NCBI RefSeq assembly: GCF_000763135.2
Contig: NZ_JRPR02000002.1
Location: forward strand, 186,001-250,000
Length of the DNA stretch: 64,000 bases
Reading direction: 5' to 3'
DNA from: Helicobacter jaachi
GTDB lineage: Bacteria > Campylobacterota > Campylobacteria > Campylobacterales > Helicobacteraceae
How positions within the stretch are numbered: position 1 is the stretch's first letter; each line of letters begins with the position of its first letter. Positions 8,412 through 17,213 of the stretch are shown here, piece after piece. The notes under the pieces are model-generated. The model had not been told where the DNA came from, ran no database searches, and saw nothing but the letters and a program-made list of their open reading frames with translations. The position numbers and the translations under genes are program-made.

Positions 8412-10046
8412 CTAGAAGCTAAAACTTCCACCCACGCGGAGATTTACATATTGAGGTATGCGCGTGCCTTGCACATCTGTAGTTTTTGTGCTAGCTTGCA
8501 GGGCAATGTCAAGGAAGCCTAGCAGATTAAGCCCGCCTGTGAGGATAAGCCCTGTATCTTGCTTTAAGTCTTTCATCGCGCCTATGCGTATATCAATAAG
8601 CTTTAAATCAAAGCCCACACCTCCGCCAATCATTTGGCTCTGCTGCTTAGTGTTACTAAAGGCAAGCAAATCATTAGGCGTTAAATCCGCATCAAATGCG
8701 ACATTTAAGAATTTTGAATTATAGCCTATACCCATACGATATTGAGGTTTTATGACAATATCTGTAAGCGTTGATTTAAAAGTAGGGGAGTTAAGATTTT
8801 TGCCCACAACACCTAGTGTGAGATAGCGAAAATCAGGTAAATCAAGCTCATAGAGCATACCCACATCTACGCCGATTTGATTTGATGAAATGGTATTTTC
8901 AAATGAGGCGAGATTATTTAACTCCTTTTCAAAATCGGTATTTTTGTTAATATTAATTTGACTTTGCGTGCTAATGGCATTCATAAGCTTGCCTGCTACG
9001 CCGATATTAAGATTGCCATGCTTAAAATAAAAGGTGCGTGCGTAGCCCACAGGGATTTCTGAAAGCACAAAGCCTGTCGCCACAAGCTTATGCGCATCAC
9101 TATTCCCCTCTAATGACGCAAGCAGCGAGTATTTTTCATAATCATCTTGTGATGAGACTTTATAGCTAAAGCTATCGCCATTATCCACTAGCTCATAATA
9201 TCCATTGCCACCATTGAGAATAAGCCGCATACGCGAAGCATCAGCTTTAATAGACATACTTGAATACACAGAGGCAAAATACGCTACGCCCAAAGAGCCT
9301 AGCTTTTCATTCATTGTTTTGCTTGAGATTTGCAAAATCACGCCATTTTGGCTTAACACATTAATATTATTGCTTTTTAAAATATCCTGCACGGCGCTAA
9401 TATCACTCACCGCTTTATCAAGCCCCGCGTCACTGCCTTTTTTAATCGTAATATTTTGGAGCAGACCTGCTACATTGCCCGCATTGTTACCGGAAAACTC
9501 AAGATTACCATAGTCGATATTGCCAGCATTATCAAGCAAATCCTTTTGCTCTGGGGTGAGTGCGTTGCTATTTTGGATAGCGCCTAGCATGGCTTGAATG
9601 ATGTCGGTGTAGTTTTTATCTTGCTTGTTATTAAGATAAGATTCTAAGTCTTGCTGCACATTGCCGCTTGGCGTTTGCCCATTTGCTTGCAATACAGAAT
9701 TTAGCGCATCTTTCACAATATCTGTAACTGCGCCTGCATTCACTCCGCTAGTATCGGTAAAAGTCGCCACAAGCCGCTCTGCTGTGCTTGACATATTATC
9801 AATATCAATCTTTGCTAAGCGTGCTAGATTTTGCTCCTTAAAGCCAAGTCCTAGTGAATAGCCCATTTTTACGCGTGGGTCGGAGCTAAGTAAGGCAGGA
9901 TTATAGTAAAGTCCCCAAGCAGAGTGCTTGAGCGCTACGCCAGCACCGCCCATAGCTGCGGAGGTATTGCCCATTGAGCCAAATTCTAATGCGAAAAGAG
10001 AGTTGCATAATATTAAGCTAAATATATATATATTTTTTAACATCAT
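8412..10046 (-). CDS. TraF-like (PF13729-type) outer membrane protein
   Basis: This is a predicted outer membrane beta-barrel. A signal peptide (IYIFSLILCNSLFA, cleavage before LEF) is followed by GSMGNTSAAMGGAGVALKHS and YYNPALLSSDPR, an N-terminus shared by the TraF_2 and FadL-like families. The middle (about 50-230) is Asn/Gln-rich and probably helical or extracellular. The second half shows alternating strands, and the last residues VNLRVGGSFSF end in Phe, as outer membrane barrels do. Function is unknown; the family name comes from plasmid genes and does not imply conjugation here. It lies 30 bp after usp and 9 bp before GT2-GT2. Two ATGs (10046, 10043) share the AAGGAT site. Confidence 0.72.
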   Translation of the reverse strand: MMLKNIYIFSLILCNSLFALEFGSMGNTSAAMGGAGVALKHSAWGLYYNPALLSSDPRVKMGYSLGLGFKEQNLARLAKIDIDNMSSTAERLVATFTDTSGVNAGAVTDIVKDALNSVLQANGQTPSGNVQQDLESYLNNKQDKNYTDIIQAMLGAIQNSNALTPEQKDLLDNAGNIDYGNLEFSGNNAGNVAGLLQNITIKKGSDAGLDKAVSDISAVQDILKSNNINVLSQNGVILQISSKTMNEKLGSLGVAYFASVYSSMSIKADASRMRLILNGGNGYYELVDNGDSFSYKVSSQDDYEKYSLLASLEGNSDAHKLVATGFVLSEIPVGYARTFYFKHGNLNIGVAGKLMNAISTQSQININKNTDFEKELNNLASFENTISSNQIGVDVGMLYELDLPDFRYLTLGVVGKNLNSPTFKSTLTDIVIKPQYRMGIGYNSKFLNVAFDADLTPNDLLAFSNTKQQSQMIGGGVGFDLKLIDIRIGAMKDLKQDTGLILTGGLNLLGFLDIALQASTKTTDVQGTRIPQYVNLRVGGSFSF

Positions 10047-10076
10047 ATATCCTTTATGTTGGACTAGATTCTATAG

Positions 10077-10493
10077 TTATTTTGCCACCAGAACAGGGAT
10101 AGGAGATGAGTTAATAAAGCTATTTTGATGAGAGTTAAAGATTCTATGCAAAAGCGAAGATTCGCTTGCGCCAATGACTAGCAAATCATAATTTTCAACG
10201 ATTTCAAGCACTACATCAATAGGATTTCCAGTCTTTAGAATTTTTTGGCAAGAAATGCCCTCTTTGACAAACTCTGCTTCAAATTCGTTTAAAATATCAT
10301 TTGATTTTTGCTGCTCAATATTCTCAATCGTGCCGTAATCCACAATCCCACTTTCTGCATACACAATAACTTCAGGCGTTACATGCAAAAGTGTAAGCTC
10401 AATCTCATTTCTATGCCCAAAAAATTTAATAATGGTTTGTATCGCTCTGCGGCATTCTTGAGTGTTGCTCACTCCAAATAAAAGCTTTGTCAT
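10077..10493 (-). CDS. UspA-type universal stress protein
   Basis: A single Usp domain of 138 aa with the usual pattern: LLFGVSNTQECRRAI (strand 1), ELTLLHVTPEV, ILKTGNPIDVVLEIV, YDLLVIGASESSLLHRIF, SSPIPVLVAK. In ATP-binding Usps the fourth strand is followed by G-x2-G-x9-G-S/T. Here it reads GASESSLLHRIFNSHQNSF, lacking the second and third glycines, so ATP binding is doubtful. Cytoplasmic, role unknown. It lies 30 bp downstream of moeA on the same strand and may belong to the sel-moe run. Confidence 0.85.
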   Translation of the reverse strand: MTKLLFGVSNTQECRRAIQTIIKFFGHRNEIELTLLHVTPEVIVYAESGIVDYGTIENIEQQKSNDILNEFEAEFVKEGISCQKILKTGNPIDVVLEIVENYDLLVIGASESSLLHRIFNSHQNSFINSSPIPVLVAK

Positions 10494-10523
10494 GTTTGCT
10501 CCTTTGTTTGAGATAAAAGAATG

Positions 10524-11756
10524 CTAAAGATTAATAAAATCCATTATATCACAAAAATCGGTATTATATAAAATAACCTTAATCCCACTGCCTGCACTTA
10601 TAGAATCTAGATTCTCAAAGAGGGCTATGGCGTTATTTTGCCACATATTTACTAGCGAGCTAGAGCCGATTTTGCCATCATTAAAGAGTTTAAATGTGTC
10701 ATTATGGATAGTGCCAAGAATAGCACAAGTGGTGTTTGGCTTGAGTTTAAGGGGTTTATCAAGCTTAAAGGTAAGGCTTTTAGGATAGTATGCATACGCG
10801 CCTTGCATAGATTCTAAAATAGGCAAAATAAGCGTGTGCAGGTGCAAAAGCAGTGCCAAAGGATTACCCGGCAAAAGTATAATGAGCGTTTTATTAAGCG
10901 TAGCAAGCGCTAAGTGCCGCCCAGGCTTTGTATTTACGCCATCAAAGATAAATTGCGCTCCTTGCGCTTTTAGCACATCTTTAATCAAATCCGCATCGCC
11001 CACACTCGCCCCACCGCTAGTAATGACTACATCATATTTGCCAAAAGTGCTTATGCTAGCATTTAGCGCTTGTTTATCATCTGCTAGAATGCCCTTATAC
11101 TCGCAGTTATAGCCATAGGAGTGCAAAAGCGTGTAGAGGCTTGTGGCATTTGTGTTATAAATTTGATGTGGCTTTGCCTGCATGGAGGGCTCAATGACTT
11201 CATCGCCGCTTGAGAATATCGCTATTTTTAGCGGGATAAAGCTTGTTATTTGACTTATGCCTTGTGAAGCTAGAATGCTTAAATCAAGGTGATTAAGCCT
11301 TTTGCCTTTGCGTAAAAGTAGAGAATCTGCAGCGATTTCTTCGCCTTTAAAGCGAATATTTTGCCCTTGAGCAATGGTGTGTTTAGAATCTAGCGCGGGA
11401 ATGCGCACTTTGTTGTCCCCTAAAGCCTCCACCCATTCATGCTGCACTACTGCTTGCGTATTTTGCGGAAGTTGTGAGCCAGTCATCACTTTATAAGTAT
11501 GCCCTTTTTTAAGGCTTAAAGACGCAGCGCTTTCACCCGCTAGGATAGTGCCTTCACACGCGCAAAGGGAGTGATAATCTGCTAGCATTATGGCATAGCC
11601 GTCCATTGCGGAATTATCAAAAGGCGGCAGCGCGCGCGTGGCATGCACATCATGAGCCAAAATAGCATTAAGGCCCTCAAAAAGTGGCAGTGTGTGTGTT
11701 TGATTAGTGCGAGGCAGGGAAGTACCAAGCTTTAGAGCTTCTTTGAAACTTAGCAT
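10524..11756 (-). CDS. moeA: molybdopterin molybdenumtransferase MoeA
   Basis: MoeA inserts molybdate into adenylylated molybdopterin in the cytoplasm. Family marks are PPFDNSAMDGYA, VMTGSQLPQNTQAVVQHEW, FSSGDEV, TSGGASVGDADL and ILLPGNPLALLLHLH. 410 aa is the standard length. It follows the NifS-like gene by 9 bp on the same strand. Together with selA and selB upstream this suggests supply of a molybdenum and selenocysteine enzyme, formate dehydrogenase being the usual one in this group; no such enzyme is encoded in the window. Confidence 0.93.
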   Translation of the reverse strand: MLSFKEALKLGTSLPRTNQTHTLPLFEGLNAILAHDVHATRALPPFDNSAMDGYAIMLADYHSLCACEGTILAGESAASLSLKKGHTYKVMTGSQLPQNTQAVVQHEWVEALGDNKVRIPALDSKHTIAQGQNIRFKGEEIAADSLLLRKGKRLNHLDLSILASQGISQITSFIPLKIAIFSSGDEVIEPSMQAKPHQIYNTNATSLYTLLHSYGYNCEYKGILADDKQALNASISTFGKYDVVITSGGASVGDADLIKDVLKAQGAQFIFDGVNTKPGRHLALATLNKTLIILLPGNPLALLLHLHTLILPILESMQGAYAYYPKSLTFKLDKPLKLKPNTTCAILGTIHNDTFKLFNDGKIGSSSLVNMWQNNAIALFENLDSISAGSGIKVILYNTDFCDIMDFINL

Positions 11757-11765
11757 AAAACTCCT

Positions 11766-12914
11766 TTAGATGTGAAATTGCCTTAATTGCTCATAAGCAT
11801 TACTTAGCGTGTGTGCGGTAGATTCTATAGAATCTAAATGCGTGTAGCTAAGGCTAATAAGCTCGCGCGTGCTAGCGTCATCATAGCCCATAGCACGCAG
11901 CACAAATGAGGGCTTAGCGTTGCCAAAAAGACAATCTTGCCCATTAATCGTAGCATATCCCTCTACACTTAAAGCCTGCACTAAAAGCCTTGCTTTGATA
12001 CCCTTAAAACGCAGTGCTAGGGCATTTGGCGCGGTAATCTCAAGGGGGACAAATAGCGAGATATTATCTTTTAGCCTTTTTTTGAGCGCATCAAAAAACT
12101 CCGCTTTAGAATCTGGCTGGTTTTGGGTGGCAAATCTATCCTGCAAGGCTTTGTGCGCAGCCTTAAATAGGCGTGGGCGCAAAAGGCGCGTGTCAAAAAA
12201 AGCTTGCAAAGCCTGCTTGTGCGTCTCTAGGAGTGCATTAAAATCACTCACGATAAAGCCACTTGGGCGCATTAAGCCGATGTATTCAGCATTGCAGAGA
12301 AAAAGCACTTGCGCATGGGAGAAATCTTTAAGCAGCGTTACATCATCAAATGCGCTTAAGAAAAGTGATATATCAATAAAAATAAGCGCGTGTGGATAGG
12401 CGTTTAAAATATGAGCCACAAGCTCTTTAATGGGATTAATGGAGAGGATATCTTGATTAATAATAGGCAGAAAAAAGGCTAGCTTTGTGGGATTGTCCAT
12501 GGTTTTTGCAAGATTTTTGGGCGTGTCTGCGGATTTTGGCGCATTTGCTGCAATGATAGAATCTACAGATTCTATAATGCCCTCTTTGGTGATAGATAGG
12601 CTTGAAATGCCTTTAGGGAAAAGCGTGCTAAATAGCTCACCTGCGTAAAAACTCTGCTGGTGAAGGCTTGGGGCTAGGCAAATATGATAATTATGCGCAT
12701 ACAGCACGCTAAAGAGTGCGAGGAAATCCCCACTACTATAATCAAAGCTCTGCGTGTGCGTTTTATAAAAAAGCTGCGCTAATGCTTTAGAATCTTGCAT
12801 AAACATTTCATTAAAGGCGCTATTAAGTGTGTTTGGATTTTGATAAGTCTCATAGAGCAGGGCATTAGCATCTGCATTAAGGGGGACATTTGCGAGATAA
12901 TCAAGATGAATCAT
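11766..12914 (-). CDS. NifS-like protein lacking the PLP lysine
   Basis: A diverged class V aminotransferase/cysteine desulfurase fold, 382 aa. It can be laid over NifS: MIHLDYLANVPL for YLDNNATTP, FDYSSGDFLAL for the TSGGTES loop, INQDILSINPIKEL for ANNEIGTIQPIKEI, and ALIFIDISLF for the HVDAVQ strand that holds the cofactor Asp. Where NifS has SAHKxxGPKG this protein has CNAEYIGLMRPSG, with no His-Lys, so the Schiff-base lysine is absent. A linker rich in Ala, Pro and Lys lies at about 122-142. It sits 11 bp after selB and 9 bp before moeA. A non-catalytic role in selenium or sulfur delivery is an inference from position only. Confidence 0.7.
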   Translation of the reverse strand: MIHLDYLANVPLNADANALLYETYQNPNTLNSAFNEMFMQDSKALAQLFYKTHTQSFDYSSGDFLALFSVLYAHNYHICLAPSLHQQSFYAGELFSTLFPKGISSLSITKEGIIESVDSIIAANAPKSADTPKNLAKTMDNPTKLAFFLPIINQDILSINPIKELVAHILNAYPHALIFIDISLFLSAFDDVTLLKDFSHAQVLFLCNAEYIGLMRPSGFIVSDFNALLETHKQALQAFFDTRLLRPRLFKAAHKALQDRFATQNQPDSKAEFFDALKKRLKDNISLFVPLEITAPNALALRFKGIKARLLVQALSVEGYATINGQDCLFGNAKPSFVLRAMGYDDASTRELISLSYTHLDSIESTAHTLSNAYEQLRQFHI

Positions 12915-12925
12915 ATTTGCTCCTT

Positions 12926-14833
12926 TTATGCGCGTGGCGCGTATTTAAAAAATCGCTTATTTTCATGGCAGGCTATATCATCAAACCTATCTAAATATTC
13001 TAAATAGCCAATAAGATATTTGCGGCTTAAATGCGTATGTTCGCGCAGCAAATTCACATCTACATAGCTATGCTTTTGTATAAGCTCGCGCATAAGCTGC
13101 ACGATAGCATTAAGCGCAGGTGTAGCGATAAACAGATTATGCGCTATGCGCACTACTTTTTGGGCTTGCGAGAGGGCTTTTAGCGCATTATCGCCTATGT
13201 GTCTATCAATATCAAGTAAATCATAAATATTATAAGGCGCCATAGGCGCGTAATGCTGTGTAGTGAGCATTTGCAAGATATTTTCTTGCACATAGGTATG
13301 AATGTCTTTAATTTGCGCCCATTTGGAGAGATATAGCCCATTTTTATGCTCAATCTGCCCTTCATTTAAAAGCTCATCTAGCGCCCTTTGGCATAGCGCA
13401 ATGCTCGCCCATCGAATTTTAAGCGTGAGGCTTTGGGCTGAAAGCAAAGCGTATTTATTACGCGAAAAAATATCTAGGATATGGAGTTTTAAGACTTCAA
13501 TTTGCGCCAAAGGATAGAGCGTAAGAGAATGCTCATCTACAAAGGTATTTTTAAGGCTAGAGGCAATTTGCAGGCTTTGAGTGTGGCTTAGGGTAAATCG
13601 CTGCGTTGAGCTTACAAGCCCAAAGCCCTTTTTATGCACCGCACTTAGTATTTCAAAGCTTGTTAGAAAGTCCTTATTTGCTAGCGCTTCAAGGAGCAAA
13701 AGACGCGTGTGCTTTTTAATAGGGTCGATGATGGGATTTAGGATAATGCCTCCTAGTATATCTCCCTCATCATTGCGCAAAATAAAACGCTGTGAGAATA
13801 TGCCAAAGACTATCTCATCGCACTTAAGCGTGGCTAGTTTTAAGGGCTTTGTGCCAAAAGCATGCGTGTGCAGCGCTTCATCGCTTAAAAGGCGCACTTT
13901 GGCATTAAGCTTTGCGCTGCCAAGATAAAACTGATAGGTGGCATTATGCTTAACCTCCCCAAATATGCCCACATCAATGCTATCAAATCCGCGCAAATAG
14001 CCCTTTTGTGATATAAGAAATCCACGCTGCAGTGCGTTATGACTAATTTGGCTAAGATTTAGCGCTACTCTGTGCGATGTGGCGGCTCTCTGTGCGGGCT
14101 TATCGTGGATTTGAATGCCGCGCACGCTCACTTCTTTGTTAAGATTATAGATAAAGAGCTTATCATCTATTTTGCATTCTCCGCTAATCACACTGCCTGT
14201 AACCACGCAGCCCGCACCTTTAATGGCAAAACTCCTATCGATGTAGTATAAAAATAAGCCAAAATCACTTCCAAAATCACTTCTAGGTGGCTTTGGTATA
14301 GAATCTAGCACATCTTTTAGCTGCATAAGTGCTTTAGCATTGTGCGCTTGGGGGTGGAGGCTTAGGGCGATAGTGTGAGTGAGCGCGATATTACAAGTCT
14401 CAAAAAGCGCGCGCAAGTTAGATTCTATAATAGGCAGCTGCTTTGCGCTATTTTCAAGCTTATCGATTTTAGTAATCACGCAAATGCAAGATTTTATCCC
14501 TAGCATATCAGCGATTTTAAGATGCTCGATGCTTTGGGGCATAATGCCTTCATTTGCCGCCACCACAAGCAGCAAAATATCAATACCAAATGCGCCCGCA
14601 ATCATATTTTTAACAAGCTTATTATGTCCTGGCACATCAATAAAAGCTACATTTCTTGAGGGCAAAGCAAGGTGAGAAAAGCTTAAATCTAGCGTAATGC
14701 CTCTTTGTTTTTCTTCTTCTAAGCTATCGCCATCAAAGCCATTAAGCGCTTTAATAAGTGTGGTTTTCCCATGGTCTATATGCCCCGCTAGCCCTACGAT
14801 AATATCATTATTCATAGCATTATCGCTCATCAT
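12926..14833 (-). CDS. selB: selenocysteine-specific elongation factor SelB
   Basis: This GTPase carries Sec-tRNA to UGA codons followed by a SECIS hairpin. G1 is GLAGHIDHGKTTLIKAL, then the switch region EEEKQRGITLDLSF, G3 DVPGHNKLVKNM and G4 TKID. EF-Tu-like domains II and III follow (GAGCVVTGSVISG, RGIQIHDKPAQRAA), then C-terminal winged-helix repeats (about 380-635), which bind SECIS RNA. 635 aa is normal. The start at 14833 overlaps the selA end by 14 bp, with AAAGGG upstream; an ATG at 14815 is an alternative beginning at MNNDIIVG. Confidence 0.94.
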   Translation of the reverse strand: MMSDNAMNNDIIVGLAGHIDHGKTTLIKALNGFDGDSLEEEKQRGITLDLSFSHLALPSRNVAFIDVPGHNKLVKNMIAGAFGIDILLLVVAANEGIMPQSIEHLKIADMLGIKSCICVITKIDKLENSAKQLPIIESNLRALFETCNIALTHTIALSLHPQAHNAKALMQLKDVLDSIPKPPRSDFGSDFGLFLYYIDRSFAIKGAGCVVTGSVISGECKIDDKLFIYNLNKEVSVRGIQIHDKPAQRAATSHRVALNLSQISHNALQRGFLISQKGYLRGFDSIDVGIFGEVKHNATYQFYLGSAKLNAKVRLLSDEALHTHAFGTKPLKLATLKCDEIVFGIFSQRFILRNDEGDILGGIILNPIIDPIKKHTRLLLLEALANKDFLTSFEILSAVHKKGFGLVSSTQRFTLSHTQSLQIASSLKNTFVDEHSLTLYPLAQIEVLKLHILDIFSRNKYALLSAQSLTLKIRWASIALCQRALDELLNEGQIEHKNGLYLSKWAQIKDIHTYVQENILQMLTTQHYAPMAPYNIYDLLDIDRHIGDNALKALSQAQKVVRIAHNLFIATPALNAIVQLMRELIQKHSYVDVNLLREHTHLSRKYLIGYLEYLDRFDDIACHENKRFFKYAPRA

Positions 14834-16208
14834 TTGCCCTTTGAGCTAATACCGATTCTAGAATCTGTATAATCCTCTCTTCATCGCCTGATAATAAAGT
14901 GCGCATATCAAGCAGTAAATAATCTCCTTTCACGCACGCAATAAGCCCCAAATGCCGCACGGCGCATTCAAAATCTGCTATTGGCATAGCCTTAGCCTTT
15001 AAACTCACGCCAAATGAAGCAAAGCTAAGATGTGGCACGCTGCCCCCGCCAGCTAGAGATTCTAAAGGCAGCACTTCTATATCTAAAAGCGAGCCAAATG
15101 TGGCTTTAAGCAGACTTTCTTTAAACGCAATGGCTCTAGATTCTAAACTTTGAGGTGTAAGGGAGAGGAGGTGGAGGGTTGGGATTTTCTCATACGCTTT
15201 ATCTTTATAGGCTTTAAGCGTGGCTTGCAAGGCAAGGATACTAAATTTATCCACTCTTAGCGCGCGCAGGAGTTGATTAGATTTGAGTTTAGCAATAAGG
15301 TGGGATTTTCCTAAAATGATGCCCACTTGAGGACCGCCTAAGAGTTTATCACCGCTAAAGCTTAGCAAACTTGGCTTATGTGTGCAAATGGCTTTCACAC
15401 TTGGCTCATCTTTTAGCTCTAGCACACCTAAATGCCCACTTCCTAAATCAAAATAATCAATTAAATTATGCTCGCGCGCCAAATGGATAAGTGCTTTTAT
15501 ATCACAAGACTCCACAAAGCCCACTTGCCTAAAGTTGCTTTGATGAGCTTTCATAATCATCGCGCTTTGCTCATTTATCGCTGCTTTGTAATCTGCGAGA
15601 TGCGTTTTATTAGTCGTGCCTACCTCATGCAAAATACTTGAAGCACTTTTCATCACTTCTGGGATTCTAAAGCTGCCGCCAATTTCTACTAGCTCTCCGC
15701 GCGAGATAATCACCTCCTTTTGCGCCGCAAAGGTATTAAGGATAAGCAGCACAGCAGCGGCGTTGTTATTTACTAAAAGCGCATCTTCGCAGCCAAATAG
15801 CTCACATAGAATCTGCGTGCTATGCATATAGCGCTCCGCGCGCCTGCCTGTGTGCAAATCATACTCTAATGTATGATAGGAGCGCAAAAATGGCATAATT
15901 TCATCAAGGATTGCTTGAGAAAACACACTGCGCCCTAAGTTTGTTTGTATCACCACACCTGTAGCGTTAATAACGCGATTTAATGTGGGCTGTGCGGCTT
16001 TTTGGGCTTGTATTTTAAGCGTGGGGATAAGATTTTGTAAAGTAGAAGCTAGGGCTTTTGGTGTTAGCTCATCATGGCGCAGGCGCTGGCGTATAGAATC
16101 TAGATGAGTGTGGATAAGGGGCAAAAGGATAGATTTATCAATAGATTTTAAATCTTTGTGATTAAGCAGCGTATGCACTTGCGGGAGGGATTTAAATAGC
16201 TCTTGCAC
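14820..16208 (-). CDS. selA: L-seryl-tRNA(Sec) selenium transferase SelA
   Basis: A PLP enzyme converting Ser-tRNA(Sec) to Sec-tRNA(Sec) with selenophosphate. The N-terminus is QELFKSLPQVHTLLNH, followed by INATGVVIQTNLGRSVFS, the PLP loop NNNAAAVLL, GELVEIGGSFRIPEVM, and the Schiff-base lysine in LSFSGDKLLGGPQVG (about residue 288). The start is GTG 16208, with AAAGGAG at the right distance; an ATG at 16247 would add 13 unlikely residues. First gene of the leftward sel-moe run, divergent from msrA across about 80 bp. selC and selD are not in the window. Confidence 0.94.
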   Translation of the reverse strand: MQELFKSLPQVHTLLNHKDLKSIDKSILLPLIHTHLDSIRQRLRHDELTPKALASTLQNLIPTLKIQAQKAAQPTLNRVINATGVVIQTNLGRSVFSQAILDEIMPFLRSYHTLEYDLHTGRRAERYMHSTQILCELFGCEDALLVNNNAAAVLLILNTFAAQKEVIISRGELVEIGGSFRIPEVMKSASSILHEVGTTNKTHLADYKAAINEQSAMIMKAHQSNFRQVGFVESCDIKALIHLAREHNLIDYFDLGSGHLGVLELKDEPSVKAICTHKPSLLSFSGDKLLGGPQVGIILGKSHLIAKLKSNQLLRALRVDKFSILALQATLKAYKDKAYEKIPTLHLLSLTPQSLESRAIAFKESLLKATFGSLLDIEVLPLESLAGGGSVPHLSFASFGVSLKAKAMPIADFECAVRHLGLIACVKGDYLLLDMRTLLSGDEERIIQILESVLAQRANDER

Positions 16209-16290
16209 CTGTTTCTCCTTTGTATAAACAGCAAAAGTAAAATGCACTTATAGCGTATGCAAAATAATAAAAATAATACAAGGGCTAAAA

Positions 16291-16788
16291 ATGGCAAAAA
16301 TTTATCTTGCAGGCGGTTGCTTTTGGGGAGTGCAAGCGTATTTTGATAGAGTAGAGGGCATTATACAATCACAAGTGGGCTATGCTAATAGTCATATTAT
16401 AAATCCTAGCTATGAAGTGGTGTGCAGCGGTTTAAGCGGCGCGGCTGAAGCGGTGGAGCTAGTATATAGCCATATCACTTTGGAGGAAATTATTGAGCGA
16501 TTTTTATCTATCATCGACCCTTGCGCGCTTAACTATCAGGGCAATGACATTGGCACGCAATACCGCAGTGGCATATATTTCTTGCACGATAAAGAGCGCG
16601 AGATAATAGAGAAAGTTCTGTGCAAGTGGGAGCAGGCTCACGGACTTAAGGTCGTTACAGAGGTGCTGCCCTTAATAAACTTCTACCCCGCAGAAACTTA
16701 TCACCAACAATATTTAGCCAAAAATCCGCGCGGGTATTGTCATATCGATATAGAATCTGCCCTGCATAATTTTAAAACGCGCCATTAA
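16291..16788 (+). CDS. msrA: peptide methionine sulfoxide reductase MsrA
   Basis: Reduces methionine-S-sulfoxide in proteins. The catalytic motif [11 protein letters not shown] (Cys at about residue 10) is at the very N-terminus, followed by [26 protein letters not shown] and [12 protein letters not shown]. 165 aa with no MsrB domain, so a compact single-domain enzyme. The active residue is an ordinary Cys codon, not TGA, although selenocysteine genes lie next door. RBS AAGGG. It ends just before the tandem intergenic repeat. Confidence 0.95.
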   Translation: MAKIYLAGGCFWGVQAYFDRVEGIIQSQVGYANSHIINPSYEVVCSGLSGAAEAVELVYSHITLEEIIERFLSIIDPCALNYQGNDIGTQYRSGIYFLHDKEREIIEKVLCKWEQAHGLKVVTEVLPLINFYPAETYHQQYLAKNPRGYCHIDIESALHNFKTRH

Positions 16789-16800
16789 GAGCTGGGCTTA

Positions 16801-17066
16801 TAGAATCTAACCTTAAAAACTAAGTTGATAGATGCTTTAAGCAGCTATAACTTTATACTTTAGGCGCAATGAGCGGCTCTGCCGTGAAATTGTAAGACCG
16901 CACAGCGCGTAAGCGCAACAAGTGCGGACATGATAGAATCTAACCTTAAAAACTAAGTTGATAGATGCTTTAAGCAGCTATAACTTTATACTTTAGGCGC
17001 AATGAGCGGCTCTGCCGTGAAATTGTAAGACCGCACAGCGCGTAAGCGCAACAAGTGCGGACATGA
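16801..17066 (+). repeat. two exact tandem copies of a 133-bp unit
   Basis: Unit 1 is 16801-16933 and unit 2 is 16934-17066; by eye they are identical base for base. Each begins TAGAATCTAACC and carries two dyads: GCGGC-TCT-GCCGT, and CCGCAC...GTGCGG enclosing GCGC-GTAA-GCGC. They belong to the dispersed repeat family also at 2692, 36915, 45822 and 63721. A third, partly different copy follows. No ORF of note is carried. Confidence 0.9.
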
Positions 17067-17213
17067 TAGAATCTAACCTTAAAAACTAAGTTGATAGATG
17101 CTTTAAGCAGCTATAACTTTATACTTTGAGGGCGCAAATGTGAGCTTTGCTTATATTTGCAAGATGCGCGCGGCTTTTTACAAAAAGCAACAGCGCGGAA
17201 ATGATACAATCTA
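17067..17213 (+). repeat. third unit of the repeat cluster, dispersed-type 3' half
   Basis: The first ~60 bases match the 133-bp units, then the sequence switches to the form seen at 45822: GAGGGCGCAAATGTGAGC-TTT-GCTTATATTTG, then GCGCGCGGCTTTTT...AAAAGCAACAGCGCGG. The terminal motif is degenerate (ACAATCTA) and provides the TAG stop of the leftward ATPase at 17211-17213. Confidence 0.8.

Noticed and set aside
8412-10046. Conjugation gene, from the TraF family name
   Set aside because: The family is a broad outer membrane barrel group, and no other transfer genes are present.
16291-16788. MsrA as a selenoprotein because selA and selB are adjacent
   Set aside because: The catalytic position in GGCFWG is a normal Cys codon and no TGA lies in frame.
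16801-17213. CRISPR array
   Set aside because: Units are directly adjacent 133-bp copies without spacers, and no cas genes are near.
16801-17213. Insertion sequence or MITE footprint
   Set aside because: No transposase, no target duplication seen, all copies in one orientation, and compensatory pairing points to RNA. A MITE origin is not fully excluded.
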